Source: Cellulomonas_A sp047229345
GTDB taxonomy: Bacteria; Actinomycetota; Actinomycetes; Actinomycetales; Cellulomonadaceae
Assembly (NCBI RefSeq): GCF_047229345.1
Contig: NZ_JBFTER010000092.1
Location: 1-20,733, forward strand
Length of the DNA: 20,733 nucleotides
Direction: 5' to 3'
Part shown: one piece after another, positions 1 through 9,015 of the stretch
Layout of the letters: each line of letters begins with the position of its first letter
Position numbering within the stretch: position 1 is the first letter of the stretch
Notes under the pieces: model-generated
Seen by the model: the letters and a program-made list of their open reading frames with translations, nothing else
The model's database searches: none
Told to the model about the DNA's origin: nothing
Program-made: the position numbers and the translations under genes

Positions 1-209
1 GCGGCGACCTTGCGGGTCGCGCGGCGAGCGGCCGCCTGGGCGACCGGCGCCGCGGCCGGCTCGGTCACGACCGGGGCCGGGCTCGGGGCCGCGACACCCT
101 CGGCCTTCGTGGCGGTGCTCGCGGCGACGTCCCGCGCGCCCGGCGCCTGCGAGGCGTCCTGCGGAGCGGACGCGTCCGGCGGTGCGGCGACCTTGCGGGT
201 CGCGCGGCG
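1..209. repeat. Pair of identical 26-bp direct repeats encoding the RRATRKVAA motif
   Basis: Bases 1-26 and 184-209 are identical, 183 bases (61 codons) apart and in frame. Read on the minus strand, both encode the basic ATRKVAA motif of the partial gene. The first copy may continue past the window edge. This suggests that the basic motif was duplicated inside a disordered N-terminal region and that further copies may lie to the left. Confidence 0.8.
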
Positions 210-320
210 CCGTGCGGGCTTCTTGGCCGGCGCCGTCCCCTCCGTGCCGGCCGCGTCCTCGCGGCCCGTGGCGTCGTTCGGGGCTTCGTTGCTGGGGGTT
301 CCTGCGGTGTCGAAGGTCAC
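1..320 (-). CDS. N-terminal part of a Lys/Arg/Ala-rich protein, possibly RNase E/G family (gene runs off the left edge)
   Basis: An open frame without stops runs from a GTG at 320 to the left edge (106 codons). The GTG is preceded by AGGAG with an 8-base spacer, a good ribosome binding site. The visible protein is low-complexity: an acidic first 25 residues, then KKPARRRATRKVAA, an Ala/Pro/Thr stretch, and a second ARRATRKVAA copy. Basic, Ala-rich, disordered N-terminal extensions of this kind are common on RNase E/G family proteins of Micrococcales, which makes that the leading guess. No catalytic domain is in the window, so the function is not shown. Other nucleic-acid-binding proteins with basic tails are possible. 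It is transcribed divergently from cydA. The reading frame is well supported; the product name is weak. Confidence 0.6.
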   Translation of the reverse strand, partial: MTFDTAGTPSNEAPNDATGREDAAGTEGTAPAKKPARRRATRKVAAPPDASAPQDASQAPGARDVAASTATKAEGVAAPSPAPVVTEPAAAPVAQAAARRATRKVA

Positions 321-657
321 GCGGGGTGCTCCTGTGTGCCCGACGGGTGCCGTCCACACACCTCGGCGCCCACGGGCGGTCAGTCGTCGCTCGCGCGGTG
401 CGCTGCGACGGAAGTCGTCGGTCGCGGCTGGCTGCACAGGCGGTCGGCGCCATCGCCCTGCCTGCTCGTCGAGCGGGTCCCGTTGCGGGGCCCGGCGGAA
501 AGCCGGCGGCGCCTGGCGAGCGCGATGCGCTGGTGCGGCGAGCACGGTCACGGTGTCGGGGCGGTGTGGGCGCCCCGGAACCGCGTTCAGTATCGCACAG
601 GCACCGTCCGGGGCCCTCAGCGACACGGTCCGGTGTGACGACGTCGCGTCAGCAAGC

Positions 658-671
658 GGGACCTTGGTCCC
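658..671. promoter_or_regulatory. DosR/DevR-box-like palindrome upstream of cydA
   Basis: GGGACCTTGGTCCC is a perfect inverted repeat of two 6-base arms around TT. The mycobacterial DosR box has the core GGGAC-N4-GTCCC (full consensus TTSGGGACTWWAGTCCCSAA), and this site matches the core exactly with the right 4-base spacer. The outer positions match poorly (about 13 of 20 overall). A further GGTCCC half-site lies at 674-679. The palindrome is centred about 41 bases before the start site predicted from the TAGCGT hexamer at 694-699, the usual place for an activator touching RNA polymerase at -35. The presence of DevS- and DevR-like genes in the same window supports the assignment. Binding itself is an inference. 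Confidence 0.6.
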
Positions 672-693
672 AGGGTCCCGGGCGCCGCCGACC

Positions 694-699
694 TAGCGT
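694..699 (+). promoter_or_regulatory. Candidate -10 element (TAGCGT) of the cydA promoter
   Basis: TAGCGT fits the actinobacterial -10 pattern TANNNT and starts 22 bases after the DosR-like palindrome ends. A start site about 7 bases downstream (around 705-706) would leave a leader of roughly 87 bases before the cydA GTG. No convincing -35 hexamer is present at the expected distance, where the 20-base operator overlaps; this fits an activator-dependent promoter. It rests on spacing and a short motif only. Confidence 0.4.
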
Positions 700-792
700 C
701 GGAGGCGGTCCTGGGCGTCACCGCCGGACCGGTGCACGCGCCCCACCACGGGTGCGTGGACCCGCCGCCGCTCGACCCGACGGAGACCCCGC

Positions 793-2280
793 GTGGAAGC
801 CCTCGACCTGGCCCGCTGGCAGTTCGGTGTCACGACCGTCTACCACTTCATCTTCGTCCCGCTCACGATCGGGCTCTCCCCGCTCGTGGCGCTCATGCAG
901 ACGTTCTGGGTGCGCACCGGCGACGAGCGGTGGCTGCGCCTGACGAAGTTCTTCGGGAAGCTGTTCCTGATCAACTTCGCGATCGGCGTCGCGACGGGCA
1001 TCGTGCAGGAGTTCCAGTTCGGCATGAACTGGAGCGAGTACTCGCGCTTCGTCGGCGACGTGTTCGGCGCGCCGCTCGCGATGGAGGCGCTCGCCGCGTT
1101 CTTCGTCGAGTCGACCTTCCTCGGCCTGTGGATCTTCGGCTGGGACAAGCTGCCCAAGAAGCTCCACCTCGCGTGCATCTGGGCCGTCGCGCTCGCGACG
1201 AACCTGTCCGCGTTCTTCATCCTCGCGGCGAACTCCTGGATGCAGCACCCGGTGGGCGCCGTGCTGAACACCGAGACGGGCCGCGCCGAGATGGTCGACA
1301 TCGTCGCGGTGCTCACGAACCCGACCGTGCTCGCCGCGTTCCCGCACACGATCACCGCCGCGCTGCTGACCGCCGGCACCTTCGTCGCGGGGATCGCGGC
1401 GTGGTGGATGGTCCGGACGGTGCGCCGCGGCGACGTGGACCTCGCGCGCACGGTCTACCGCCCGGCCGTCGTGCTCGGCACGATCACGATGCTCGTCGCC
1501 GGCGTCGGCCTCGCAGTCACGGGCGACTGGCAGGCCAAGCTCATGTTCGTCCAGCAGCCCATGAAGATGGCCGCGGCCGAGGCGCTGTGCGAGAGCACCG
1601 ACGGCGCGGCGTTCTCGATCCTCGCGATCGGCGACCTCGCGAACGACTGCGACGGCGTGAGCCACCTCATCGAGATCCCGGGCATGACCGCGTTCCTCGC
1701 GACGGGCGAGTTCGACGCGCCGCTCGACGGCGTGCACGACCTGCAGGCGCAGTACGAGGAGAAGTACGGCGCCGGCGTCGACTACACACCGAACCTCGCG
1801 GTCACGTACTGGAGCTTCCGGCTCATGATCGGCATGGCCGCGGGCTCGGCGCTGCTCGCGGTCGCGGTGCTGTGGTTCACCCGCCGCGGCCGGGTCAGCG
1901 ACAACCCGTGGCTCGCCCGGATCGCGCTCGCGGCGATCCCGACGCCGTTCCTCGCGTCGGCGTTCGGCTGGATCTTCACCGAGATGGGCCGCCAGCCGTG
2001 GGTCGTGGTGCCGAACCCGAACCCGAGCGGCGTCGACGGCGTGTGGCTGCTGACCGCGCGCGGCGTCTCGACGGTCGTGAGCCCGGCGATGGTGATCACG
2101 TCCATGGCGGCGTTCACGCTGCTCTACGGCGTGCTCGCGGTGATCTGGTTCCGGCTCATGCACCGCTTCGCGGTCGAGGGTGTCGCGGCGTCCGAGCACG
2201 ACCCGAGCCCCGAGGCGCGCACCGACGACCCCGACGACCCGGACTCCGCGGCCGACCGCCCGCAGTCCTTCGCGTACTGA
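793..2280 (+). CDS. cydA: Cytochrome bd ubiquinol/menaquinol oxidase subunit I
   Basis: This is the catalytic subunit of the high-affinity terminal oxidase in the plasma membrane. It oxidises quinol and reduces O2 at a di-heme site. The 495-residue protein (GTG start after an ACGGAG ribosome binding site) has the family landmarks: His18 in VYHFIFVPLT (heme b595 ligand), His185 in the FPHT segment and Met345 in SFRLM (heme b558 ligands), Arg343, and the GRQPW motif at 399-403. The region between residues 246 and 340 is the periplasmic Q-loop area; it appears to be of the short type, in line with a length below that of E. coli CydA. The C-terminus is an acidic Asp/Pro-rich tail. It is the first gene of cydABDC plus a sensor kinase, with cydB only 14 bases downstream. 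A DosR-like box upstream suggests induction by low oxygen. Confidence 0.97.
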   Translation: MEALDLARWQFGVTTVYHFIFVPLTIGLSPLVALMQTFWVRTGDERWLRLTKFFGKLFLINFAIGVATGIVQEFQFGMNWSEYSRFVGDVFGAPLAMEALAAFFVESTFLGLWIFGWDKLPKKLHLACIWAVALATNLSAFFILAANSWMQHPVGAVLNTETGRAEMVDIVAVLTNPTVLAAFPHTITAALLTAGTFVAGIAAWWMVRTVRRGDVDLARTVYRPAVVLGTITMLVAGVGLAVTGDWQAKLMFVQQPMKMAAAEALCESTDGAAFSILAIGDLANDCDGVSHLIEIPGMTAFLATGEFDAPLDGVHDLQAQYEEKYGAGVDYTPNLAVTYWSFRLMIGMAAGSALLAVAVLWFTRRGRVSDNPWLARIALAAIPTPFLASAFGWIFTEMGRQPWVVVPNPNPSGVDGVWLLTARGVSTVVSPAMVITSMAAFTLLYGVLAVIWFRLMHRFAVEGVAASEHDPSPEARTDDPDDPDSAADRPQSFAY

Positions 2281-2294
2281 GGCAGGGAGACGAC

Positions 2295-3393
<1,099 letters not shown>

Positions 3394-3404
<11 letters not shown>

Positions 3405-3467
3405 GTCACCCCGTCGTGGGACAGCCCTCGCGAGTCACCCCGTCGTGAGACACCTCGTCGTGAGACG
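3394..3467. repeat. 15-bp imperfect tandem repeats between cydB and cydD
   Basis: Units beginning CCCCGTCGTG(A/G)G occur at 3394-3408, 3409-3423, 3438-3452 and 3453-3467 (the last begins CCTC). A 14-base degenerate unit at 3424-3437 keeps the register. The first unit covers the cydB stop codon. The array fills most of the 72-base gap before cydD and ends 9 bases before its GTG. The units are not palindromic, and no protein is evident in them. They may be a slippage product or may affect cydD translation. Confidence 0.65.
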
Positions 3468-3476
3468 CGGCCTCTC

Positions 3477-5189
3477 GTGAAGCCGCTCGACCCCCGGCTG
3501 CTGCGGCACGCCCGCGCCGCGCGCCGCTACATCGCCCTGACGGTCGTGCTCGGCGTCCTCGTCGCCGGGCTGGTCGTGGCGCAGGCGCTCCTGCTCGCGC
3601 ACGCGCTCGCCGCCGCGGTGCACGACGGCGCGACGCTCCCCGAGATCGCCCCGCAGGTCGCCTGGCTCGCCGGCGTGGTCGCGGTGCGCGCGGTGCTCGC
3701 CGGCGCTCAGGAGCGGTTCGCGCACCGGGCGGCGACGCGCGTGATCGGTGACCTGCGCGCGCAGGTCGTCGAGCGGTCCGCGCTGCTCGGTCCGCGCTGG
3801 ACGGCCGAGGGCGACGGGTCCCGCGTCGTGACGCTCGCGACCCGCGGGCTCGACGCGCTCGAGCCGTACTTCGTGCGGTACCTGCCGCAGCTCGTGCTGG
3901 CGGCCACGGTGACCCCGGCGACGCTCGTCGTGATCCTCGGGCTCGACTGGGTCTCCGCGGCGATCGTGGGCGGCACGATCCCGCTCGTGCCACTCTTCAT
4001 GGTGCTCGTCGGGCGGCTCACCCAGGGTCGCTCGGAGCGCGGGCTGCGCGTGATGCAGCGGCTCGGCTCGCAGGTGCTCGACCTGCTGGCGGGCCTCGCG
4101 ACGCTGCGGGCGTTCGGGCGCGAGCTCGGACCCGTGGCGCGCGTGCGCGAGCTCGGCGACGCGCACCGCCGCGCGACGATGGCCACCCTGCGCGTGGCGT
4201 TCCTGTCCGGCATGGTGCTCGAGCTGCTGACCACGCTGTCCGTCGCGCTCGTGGCCGTCGGCATCGGGCTGCGGCTCGTGTACGGCGAGCTCGACCTCGT
4301 CACGGGGCTCGCGGTGCTCGTGCTCGCGCCCGAGGTGTACCTGCCGCTGCGCCAGGTCGGCGCGCAGTTCCACGCGTCGACCGACGGCGTCGCGGCCGCG
4401 GAGCAGGTGTTCGCGGTGCTCGAGACCCCCCTGCCCCCGCGCGGCGGGCACCCGGCGCCGGACCTGCGGACCGCGTCGGTGCGGCTGCGCGGCGTCGGGG
4501 TGCGGGCGCCCGGTCGCGACGTGCTGGCACCCGCGGGCCTCGATCTCGACGTGCGGCCCGGCACGGTGGTCGCGCTCACGGGTGCGAGCGGCGGCGGGAA
4601 GACGACCGCGGTCGACGTGCTGCTCGGCCTCGTGGCCGCGGACCTCGGCACGGTCGAGGTCGTCGGCCCGGGCGGGGCGACGCTGCCGCTCGCCGAGCTC
4701 GACCCGGCGACGTTCTGGGCGCAGGTCGCCTGGCTCCCCCAGCGTCCGCTGCTCGAGCCGGGGACGCTCGGTGAGGTCGTGACCGGGGGCGTCGACGTGG
4801 GGCCCGCCGAGCGCGACGCCGCAGCGGCGCTGACGGGGCTCGACGCGGTCGTGGCGGCCGCACCGCTCGGCTGGGACACCCCCTGCGGCCGCGGCGGCGA
4901 CGGGCTGAGCGTCGGGCAGCGCCAGCGCGTCGCCCTCACGCGTGCGCTGCTCGGCACCGCCCCGCTCGTCGTGCTCGACGAGCCGACGGCGCACCTCGAC
5001 GCCGCGGGCGAGCAGGTCGTGCTGGACACCGTCGCGGCCCTGCGCGACGCGGGGCGCACCGTCGTGCTCGTCGCGCACCGGGCGTCGCTGCTCGCGGTGG
5101 CCGACGAGGTCGTCGAGGTCCGGCCCGCTGCGCTGCTGGCGGCGCCCGCGCCCGGCGCCGGAGCCGACCGCGCGGAGGTCGACGCATGA
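3477..5189 (+). CDS. cydD: Cysteine/glutathione-type ABC exporter subunit CydD
   Basis: CydD pairs with CydC as a heterodimeric ABC exporter needed to assemble cytochrome bd. In E. coli the pair exports thiols such as cysteine and glutathione and binds heme. The 570-residue protein has an N-terminal membrane domain (about residues 15-310) and a C-terminal ATPase domain (about 330-560). The ATPase motifs are Walker A GASGGGKTT (369-377), signature LSVGQ (477-481) and Walker B VVLDEP (498-503). The Q-loop position reads WLPQRP. The GTG at 3477 fits the expected N-terminus but has only a weak ribosome binding site and follows the tandem-repeat spacer. The stop overlaps the cydC start as ATGA. 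In many actinobacteria cydD and cydC are fused; here they are separate. Confidence 0.93.
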   Translation: MKPLDPRLLRHARAARRYIALTVVLGVLVAGLVVAQALLLAHALAAAVHDGATLPEIAPQVAWLAGVVAVRAVLAGAQERFAHRAATRVIGDLRAQVVERSALLGPRWTAEGDGSRVVTLATRGLDALEPYFVRYLPQLVLAATVTPATLVVILGLDWVSAAIVGGTIPLVPLFMVLVGRLTQGRSERGLRVMQRLGSQVLDLLAGLATLRAFGRELGPVARVRELGDAHRRATMATLRVAFLSGMVLELLTTLSVALVAVGIGLRLVYGELDLVTGLAVLVLAPEVYLPLRQVGAQFHASTDGVAAAEQVFAVLETPLPPRGGHPAPDLRTASVRLRGVGVRAPGRDVLAPAGLDLDVRPGTVVALTGASGGGKTTAVDVLLGLVAADLGTVEVVGPGGATLPLAELDPATFWAQVAWLPQRPLLEPGTLGEVVTGGVDVGPAERDAAAALTGLDAVVAAAPLGWDTPCGRGGDGLSVGQRQRVALTRALLGTAPLVVLDEPTAHLDAAGEQVVLDTVAALRDAGRTVVLVAHRASLLAVADEVVEVRPAALLAAPAPGAGADRAEVDA

Positions 5190-7177
5190 GCGCACCCGTG
5201 CGTCCCTGGACCGCCGACGACCCCCTGCGCCGGGCGCTCGTGCTGCTCGACGTCGACCGCGCCCGCGTCGGGCTCGCCGTCGGCCTCGGCGTGCTGAGCC
5301 TGGGCTCCGCCGTCGCGCTCGCCGCGGTCGCGGCGTGGCTCATCGCCCGCGCGTCGCAGATGCCGCCCGTGCTCGAGCTGTCCGTCGCGACCGTCGCCGT
5401 GCGCGCGTTCGGCATCGGCCGCGGCACGTTCCGCTACGTCGAGCGGCTGACCTCGCACGACGTCGCGCTGCGCGGCGTGGCGACGCTGCGCACGACCCTG
5501 TACGAGCGGGTCGCGACGGGTCGGGTCGGCACCGCGCTCGCACTGCGCCGCGGCGACCTGCTCGCCCGGGTGGGGGCGGACGTCGACACCGTGGGCGACG
5601 CGGTCGTGCGCGGGCTGCTGCCCGCCGCCGTGGCCGCTGTGCTCGGGCTCGGGACCGTCGTCGCGATGGCGCTGTTCCTGCCCGCGGCGGGGCTCGCGCT
5701 CGCGGCGTGCCTCGTGCTCGCGGGCGTCGTGTCGCCCGCGCTGGCCGCCCGCGCCGCCCGGACCAGCGAGGCGCAGGCGCTCGACGCACGCGCGGCCCTC
5801 GCGAGCGTGTCGCTCGGCGTCCTCGACGCCCCGGGACCGGTGACCGTCGCCGGGCTGCTGCCGCGCGAGCTCGACGCGCTCCGCTCCGCCGACGCGGCCC
5901 TCGCCCGGGCGGTCGACGCCGGAGCCCGGCCCACGGCCCTCTCGGCGGCGCTCGGGCAGCTCGCGGTCGGCCTCGCGGTCCTCGCGGCGCTCGTGCTCGG
6001 CGTCCCGGCGCTCACCGCCGGCACGGTCGCCCCGGTCGACCTCGCGGTGCTGGTCCTCACGCCGCTCGCGGCGTTCGAGGCGACGGCCGTCCTGCCCGCG
6101 GCCGCGATCCAGGTGCAGCGCTCGCGCGCGGCGGCGGCCCGCGTGCTGGCGCTGCTCGACGAGGCGGCGGACGGGACGTCCACGGCGGACGCGACGCCGG
6201 GCGGGCCCGGACGCGGGCAGTCGCTGGGTGCCGGCGCCGCCGGGCCCTCGGCCGCGCCGGACACCTCCGGACGGGCCGCACCGGCGTCGCACGACACCTC
6301 CGCGGGTGCCGCCCGTGTGCTCGACGCCCCCGACCGCGCCCCCACCGTGCCGCCCGGTGAGGGTGCCGCCGAGCACGGGGCGCACGCCCGGTCCGCCACG
6401 CTCACCGCGCGCGACCTCGTGTGCGGCTGGCCGGACCGCGAGCCCGTCGTGCGTGGTCTCGACCTCGACGTGCGCCCGGGCCGGTCGGTCGCGGTCGTCG
6501 GGCCGAGCGGCACCGGCAAGACGACGCTGCTGCTCACGCTCGCGGGACTGCTGCCGGCACGTGGCGGGAGCCGCGCGCTCGGCGGGGTGCCGCTCGACGC
6601 CCTGCCGCGCTCCGAGGTGACGTCCCGCGTCGTGCTCACGACCGAGGACGCGCACGTGTTCGAGACGACGGTCCTGGAGAACCTGCGCGTCGCGCGCGGC
6701 GACGTGACCGAGGACGACGCGCGGGCCGCGCTCGACCGGGCCGGGCTCACCGCGTGGCTCGCGGGCCTGCCCGACGGCCTCGCCACGCCGCTCGGCGCCG
6801 ACGGCCGCAACGTCTCGGGCGGTGAGCGCCGCCGGCTCCTGCTCGCGCGGGCGCTGCTCTCCCGCGCGCCGCTCCTGCTGATCGACGAGCCCGCGGAGCA
6901 CCTCGACACCGCGACCGCCGACCGGCTCGTCCGTGACCTGCTCACCACCGGCACCGACCCGATCCCCGCCGGCCCGGGAGCCCTCGCGGCCCCGTCCGCC
7001 CGCGGTGTCGTCGTCGTGACGCACCGCCTCTCCGCGCTCGACGCCGCCGACGAGGTCCTCGTGCTCCGTGACGGTCGCGTCGCGGCACGCGGCACGCACG
7101 CGGAGCTCCTCGCCCGGGACCCGGGCTACCGTGAGGCGCAGGCACGGGAGCGGCACGAGCAGCAGGAGGACCGATGA
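5186..7177 (+). CDS. cydC: ABC exporter subunit CydC
   Basis: This is the second half of the CydDC exporter that supports cytochrome bd assembly. The 663-residue protein starts at the ATG overlapping the cydD stop. Its membrane domain covers about residues 20-325 and includes the AFGIGRGTFRYVERLTSHD stretch typical of CydC. The ATPase domain (about 403-650) has Walker A GPSGTGKTT (439-447), signature VSGGE (543-547) and Walker B LLLIDEP (563-569). The residue after the Walker B Glu region reads PAEHLD rather than the common PTxxLD. Residues 327-402 form a Pro/Ala/Gly/Thr-rich linker that makes the protein longer than most CydC subunits. The gene ends in an ATGA overlap with the sensor kinase, which implies translational coupling of exporter and sensor. 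Confidence 0.92.
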   Translation: MSAPVRPWTADDPLRRALVLLDVDRARVGLAVGLGVLSLGSAVALAAVAAWLIARASQMPPVLELSVATVAVRAFGIGRGTFRYVERLTSHDVALRGVATLRTTLYERVATGRVGTALALRRGDLLARVGADVDTVGDAVVRGLLPAAVAAVLGLGTVVAMALFLPAAGLALAACLVLAGVVSPALAARAARTSEAQALDARAALASVSLGVLDAPGPVTVAGLLPRELDALRSADAALARAVDAGARPTALSAALGQLAVGLAVLAALVLGVPALTAGTVAPVDLAVLVLTPLAAFEATAVLPAAAIQVQRSRAAAARVLALLDEAADGTSTADATPGGPGRGQSLGAGAAGPSAAPDTSGRAAPASHDTSAGAARVLDAPDRAPTVPPGEGAAEHGAHARSATLTARDLVCGWPDREPVVRGLDLDVRPGRSVAVVGPSGTGKTTLLLTLAGLLPARGGSRALGGVPLDALPRSEVTSRVVLTTEDAHVFETTVLENLRVARGDVTEDDARAALDRAGLTAWLAGLPDGLATPLGADGRNVSGGERRRLLLARALLSRAPLLLIDEPAEHLDTATADRLVRDLLTTGTDPIPAGPGALAAPSARGVVVVTHRLSALDAADEVLVLRDGRVAARGTHAELLARDPGYREAQARERHEQQEDR

Positions 7178-8901
7178 CCGACGCGGTGACGCGAGCGCCT
7201 CGGCCGGCCCCACCGGCGGACGCGGCGCGGGACAGCGACGTCGTCACCGGCGACGGCCTCACCGACCTGCTGAACGCGGTGCTGTCGGTCGCGAGCGGGC
7301 TCGACCTGCGCGGCGTCATGGAGCGCTTCGTCAAGGTCAGCGCCGAGCTCACCAGGGCGCGGTACGGCGCGATCAACGTGCTCGACGCGCGCGGGGCGTC
7401 GACCACGTTCGTGCAGACCGGGATGCCGACGTCGATCGCCGAGATGATGAGCAACCCGCCGCACTCGATCGGCGTGCTCGGCCGCATCCCCGCGCACGGC
7501 GTCCTGCTGCTCGACGACCTCACGCAGCACCCCGCGTTCCGCGGCTTCCCCGCCAACCACCCGCCGATGGGCTCGTTCCTGGGCGCCGCGGTGCGCGTGC
7601 GCGAGCAGGTCTACGGCTACCTCTACCTGTCCGAGAAGGACGGCGGCTTCACGCGGGCCGACGCCGACGTCGTCGTCGCGCTCGCCGCCGCCGCGGGCAT
7701 CGCGGTCGCCAACGCGCAGCTCTACGCCGACGCGGCGCGCCGCGAGCACTGGCTGCGCGCCGGTCAGGACATCACGACGATGCTGCTCTCGGGCGTCGAC
7801 GAGGAGGAGGCGCTCGAGCACATCGCGGCGACGGCCCGCGAGGTGGCGGGCGCCGACACCGCCGCGCTCGCGCTCCCCGGGGTCGGCGGCGAGCTCGTCA
7901 TCGAGCTCGCCGACGGGCACGCGGCCGACAGCCTCATCGGGGCGGTCATGCCGCGCGACGGGCGCTCGTGGGCCGTGATGGACGAGGGCCGTGGCCTGCT
8001 CGTCGAGTCGCTCTCGAAGTCCCGCGTGGTGCGGGTCGCGCCCATGCGCGCGTTCGGGCCGGCGCTGTTCGCGCCGCTCCAGACGTCCGGGCGCGGGGTC
8101 GGCGTCCTCATCGTGCTCCGCCGCATCGGCAGCGCGCCGTTCGAGCCGAGCGACCTCGTCACCGCGGAGTCGTTCGCCGCGCAGGCCGCCCTCGCGTTCG
8201 TGCTCGCCGAGGCGCGCCACGCGCAGGACGTCGCGGCGCTGCTCGACGAGCGCGAGCGCATCGCGCGCGACCTGCACGACCTCGCCATCCAGCAGCTCTT
8301 CGCGACCGGCATGCAGCTCGAGACGGTCCGCCGCCGGGCCGCGCGGGGCGTCGACCCGAGCGAGCTCATGGGCATCGTCGAGGACGCGCTCGACAACGTC
8401 GACGGCTCCGTCCGGCAGATCCGCCAGATCGTCTACGCGCTGCGCGACCCCGACGCGGCGACCGGGCTGGTCGAGCGCCTGCGCCGCGAGGCGTCGCTCG
8501 CCCGCACCGGGCTCGGGTTCGCGCCGTCGTTCGTCGTCTCGCTCGACGGCACGGTGGTGCCCGACGGCGACTACATCGAGGCCGACCAGCTCGACGCCCG
8601 TATCGGCCCCGACCTCACCGACGACGTCGTCGCCGTGGTGCGCGAGGGTCTCGCGAACGCCGCCCGCCACGCGCAGGCCTCGTCCGTGTCGGTGCGCGTC
8701 TCGGTGCAGGGGTCGGGGCCCACGGGCCGGGTGCTCGTCGAGGTCGAGGACGACGGCGCGGGCCTCTCGGGCCGCAGCGACCGGCGGTCCGGCACCGGCA
8801 ACCTCGCCGCGCGTGCCCGCCAGCACGGCGGCACGTTCAGCCTCGGCGCGACGCCCGACGGGCGCGGGGCGCTGCTGTCGTGGGCGGCGCCGCTCGACTG
8901 A
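7174..8901 (+). CDS. DevS/DosS-like GAF-GAF sensor histidine kinase with predicted heme site
   Basis: A 575-residue kinase with two GAF domains (about 30-185 and 205-345), a HisKA_3 dimerisation domain with phospho-acceptor His368 in RIARDLHD, and an ATPase domain with N-box Asn495 (EGLANAARHA), G1 DDGAG (526-530) and G2 GTGN (540-543). There is no membrane segment, so it is cytosolic. GAF-1 follows Mycobacterium tuberculosis DevS closely: GFPANHPPM places His129 at the heme ligand His149, and LYL places Tyr151 at the distal Tyr171. DevS Glu87, which limits oxygen access to the heme, is Asn68 here. Alignments are from memory. The likely role is to sense O2, NO or CO and phosphorylate the DevR-like regulator encoded at 9016-9690. 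The start overlaps the cydC stop (ATGA), so it is the fifth gene of the cyd operon. Mycobacterial devS instead follows devR. Confidence 0.9.
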   Translation: MTDAVTRAPRPAPPADAARDSDVVTGDGLTDLLNAVLSVASGLDLRGVMERFVKVSAELTRARYGAINVLDARGASTTFVQTGMPTSIAEMMSNPPHSIGVLGRIPAHGVLLLDDLTQHPAFRGFPANHPPMGSFLGAAVRVREQVYGYLYLSEKDGGFTRADADVVVALAAAAGIAVANAQLYADAARREHWLRAGQDITTMLLSGVDEEEALEHIAATAREVAGADTAALALPGVGGELVIELADGHAADSLIGAVMPRDGRSWAVMDEGRGLLVESLSKSRVVRVAPMRAFGPALFAPLQTSGRGVGVLIVLRRIGSAPFEPSDLVTAESFAAQAALAFVLAEARHAQDVAALLDERERIARDLHDLAIQQLFATGMQLETVRRRAARGVDPSELMGIVEDALDNVDGSVRQIRQIVYALRDPDAATGLVERLRREASLARTGLGFAPSFVVSLDGTVVPDGDYIEADQLDARIGPDLTDDVVAVVREGLANAARHAQASSVSVRVSVQGSGPTGRVLVEVEDDGAGLSGRSDRRSGTGNLAARARQHGGTFSLGATPDGRGALLSWAAPLD

Positions 8902-9015
8902 GCCCTGCTCTCGTGGGTGAGGAAGCGCTGCCGTCGTGGGCGACGCTCGGCCGAGCAGCGCTGCTGTCGTGCGCTCCGCGCAGCACGGCCGCCGTCGCCG
9001 CTCCACCCGCCCGGG
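8902..9015. terminator. Convergent intergenic spacer with weak hairpins between kinase and regulator genes
   Basis: The two component genes converge on this 114-base spacer. It contains a 12-bp perfect palindrome GCTCGGCCGAGC (8945-8956) and a possible 7-bp stem with a one-base bulge (CGTGCGC at 8968-8974 against 8980-8987). Neither is followed by a T-run on either strand. A short motif close to AGCSCTGCYSTCGTG recurs at 8901, 8924 and 8957. A bidirectional terminator is expected at this place, but the structural evidence is modest. Confidence 0.35.

Larger units (their letters stand above)
321..792. other. 472-base divergent intergenic region upstream of cydA
   Basis: This is the only long gene-free stretch. 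Short open frames here lack good start signals and look like high-GC chance frames. It should hold the promoter of the minus-strand partial gene and that of the cyd operon. On the cyd side it contains a GGGACCTTGGTCCC palindrome (658-671), a second GGTCCC half-site (674-679), a TANNNT hexamer (694-699), and a 6-bp inverted repeat GGCGGT/ACCGCC (704-709 and 720-725) in the predicted leader. On the other strand, GATACT (594 to 589) is a weak candidate -10 for the partial gene; it would give a leader of roughly 260 bases. Nothing else is recognised in 321-588. Confidence 0.6.

Noticed and set aside
336..638. Small open frames in the cydA upstream region as possible genes
   Set aside because: They have no ribosome binding site or recognisable domain, and their composition matches out-of-frame high-GC sequence.
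600..660. Rex- or CRP-like operator before cydA
   Set aside because: GTGTGACGACGTCGCGTC has only a short CGACGTCG symmetry and does not fit the spaced TGTGA...TCACA pattern.
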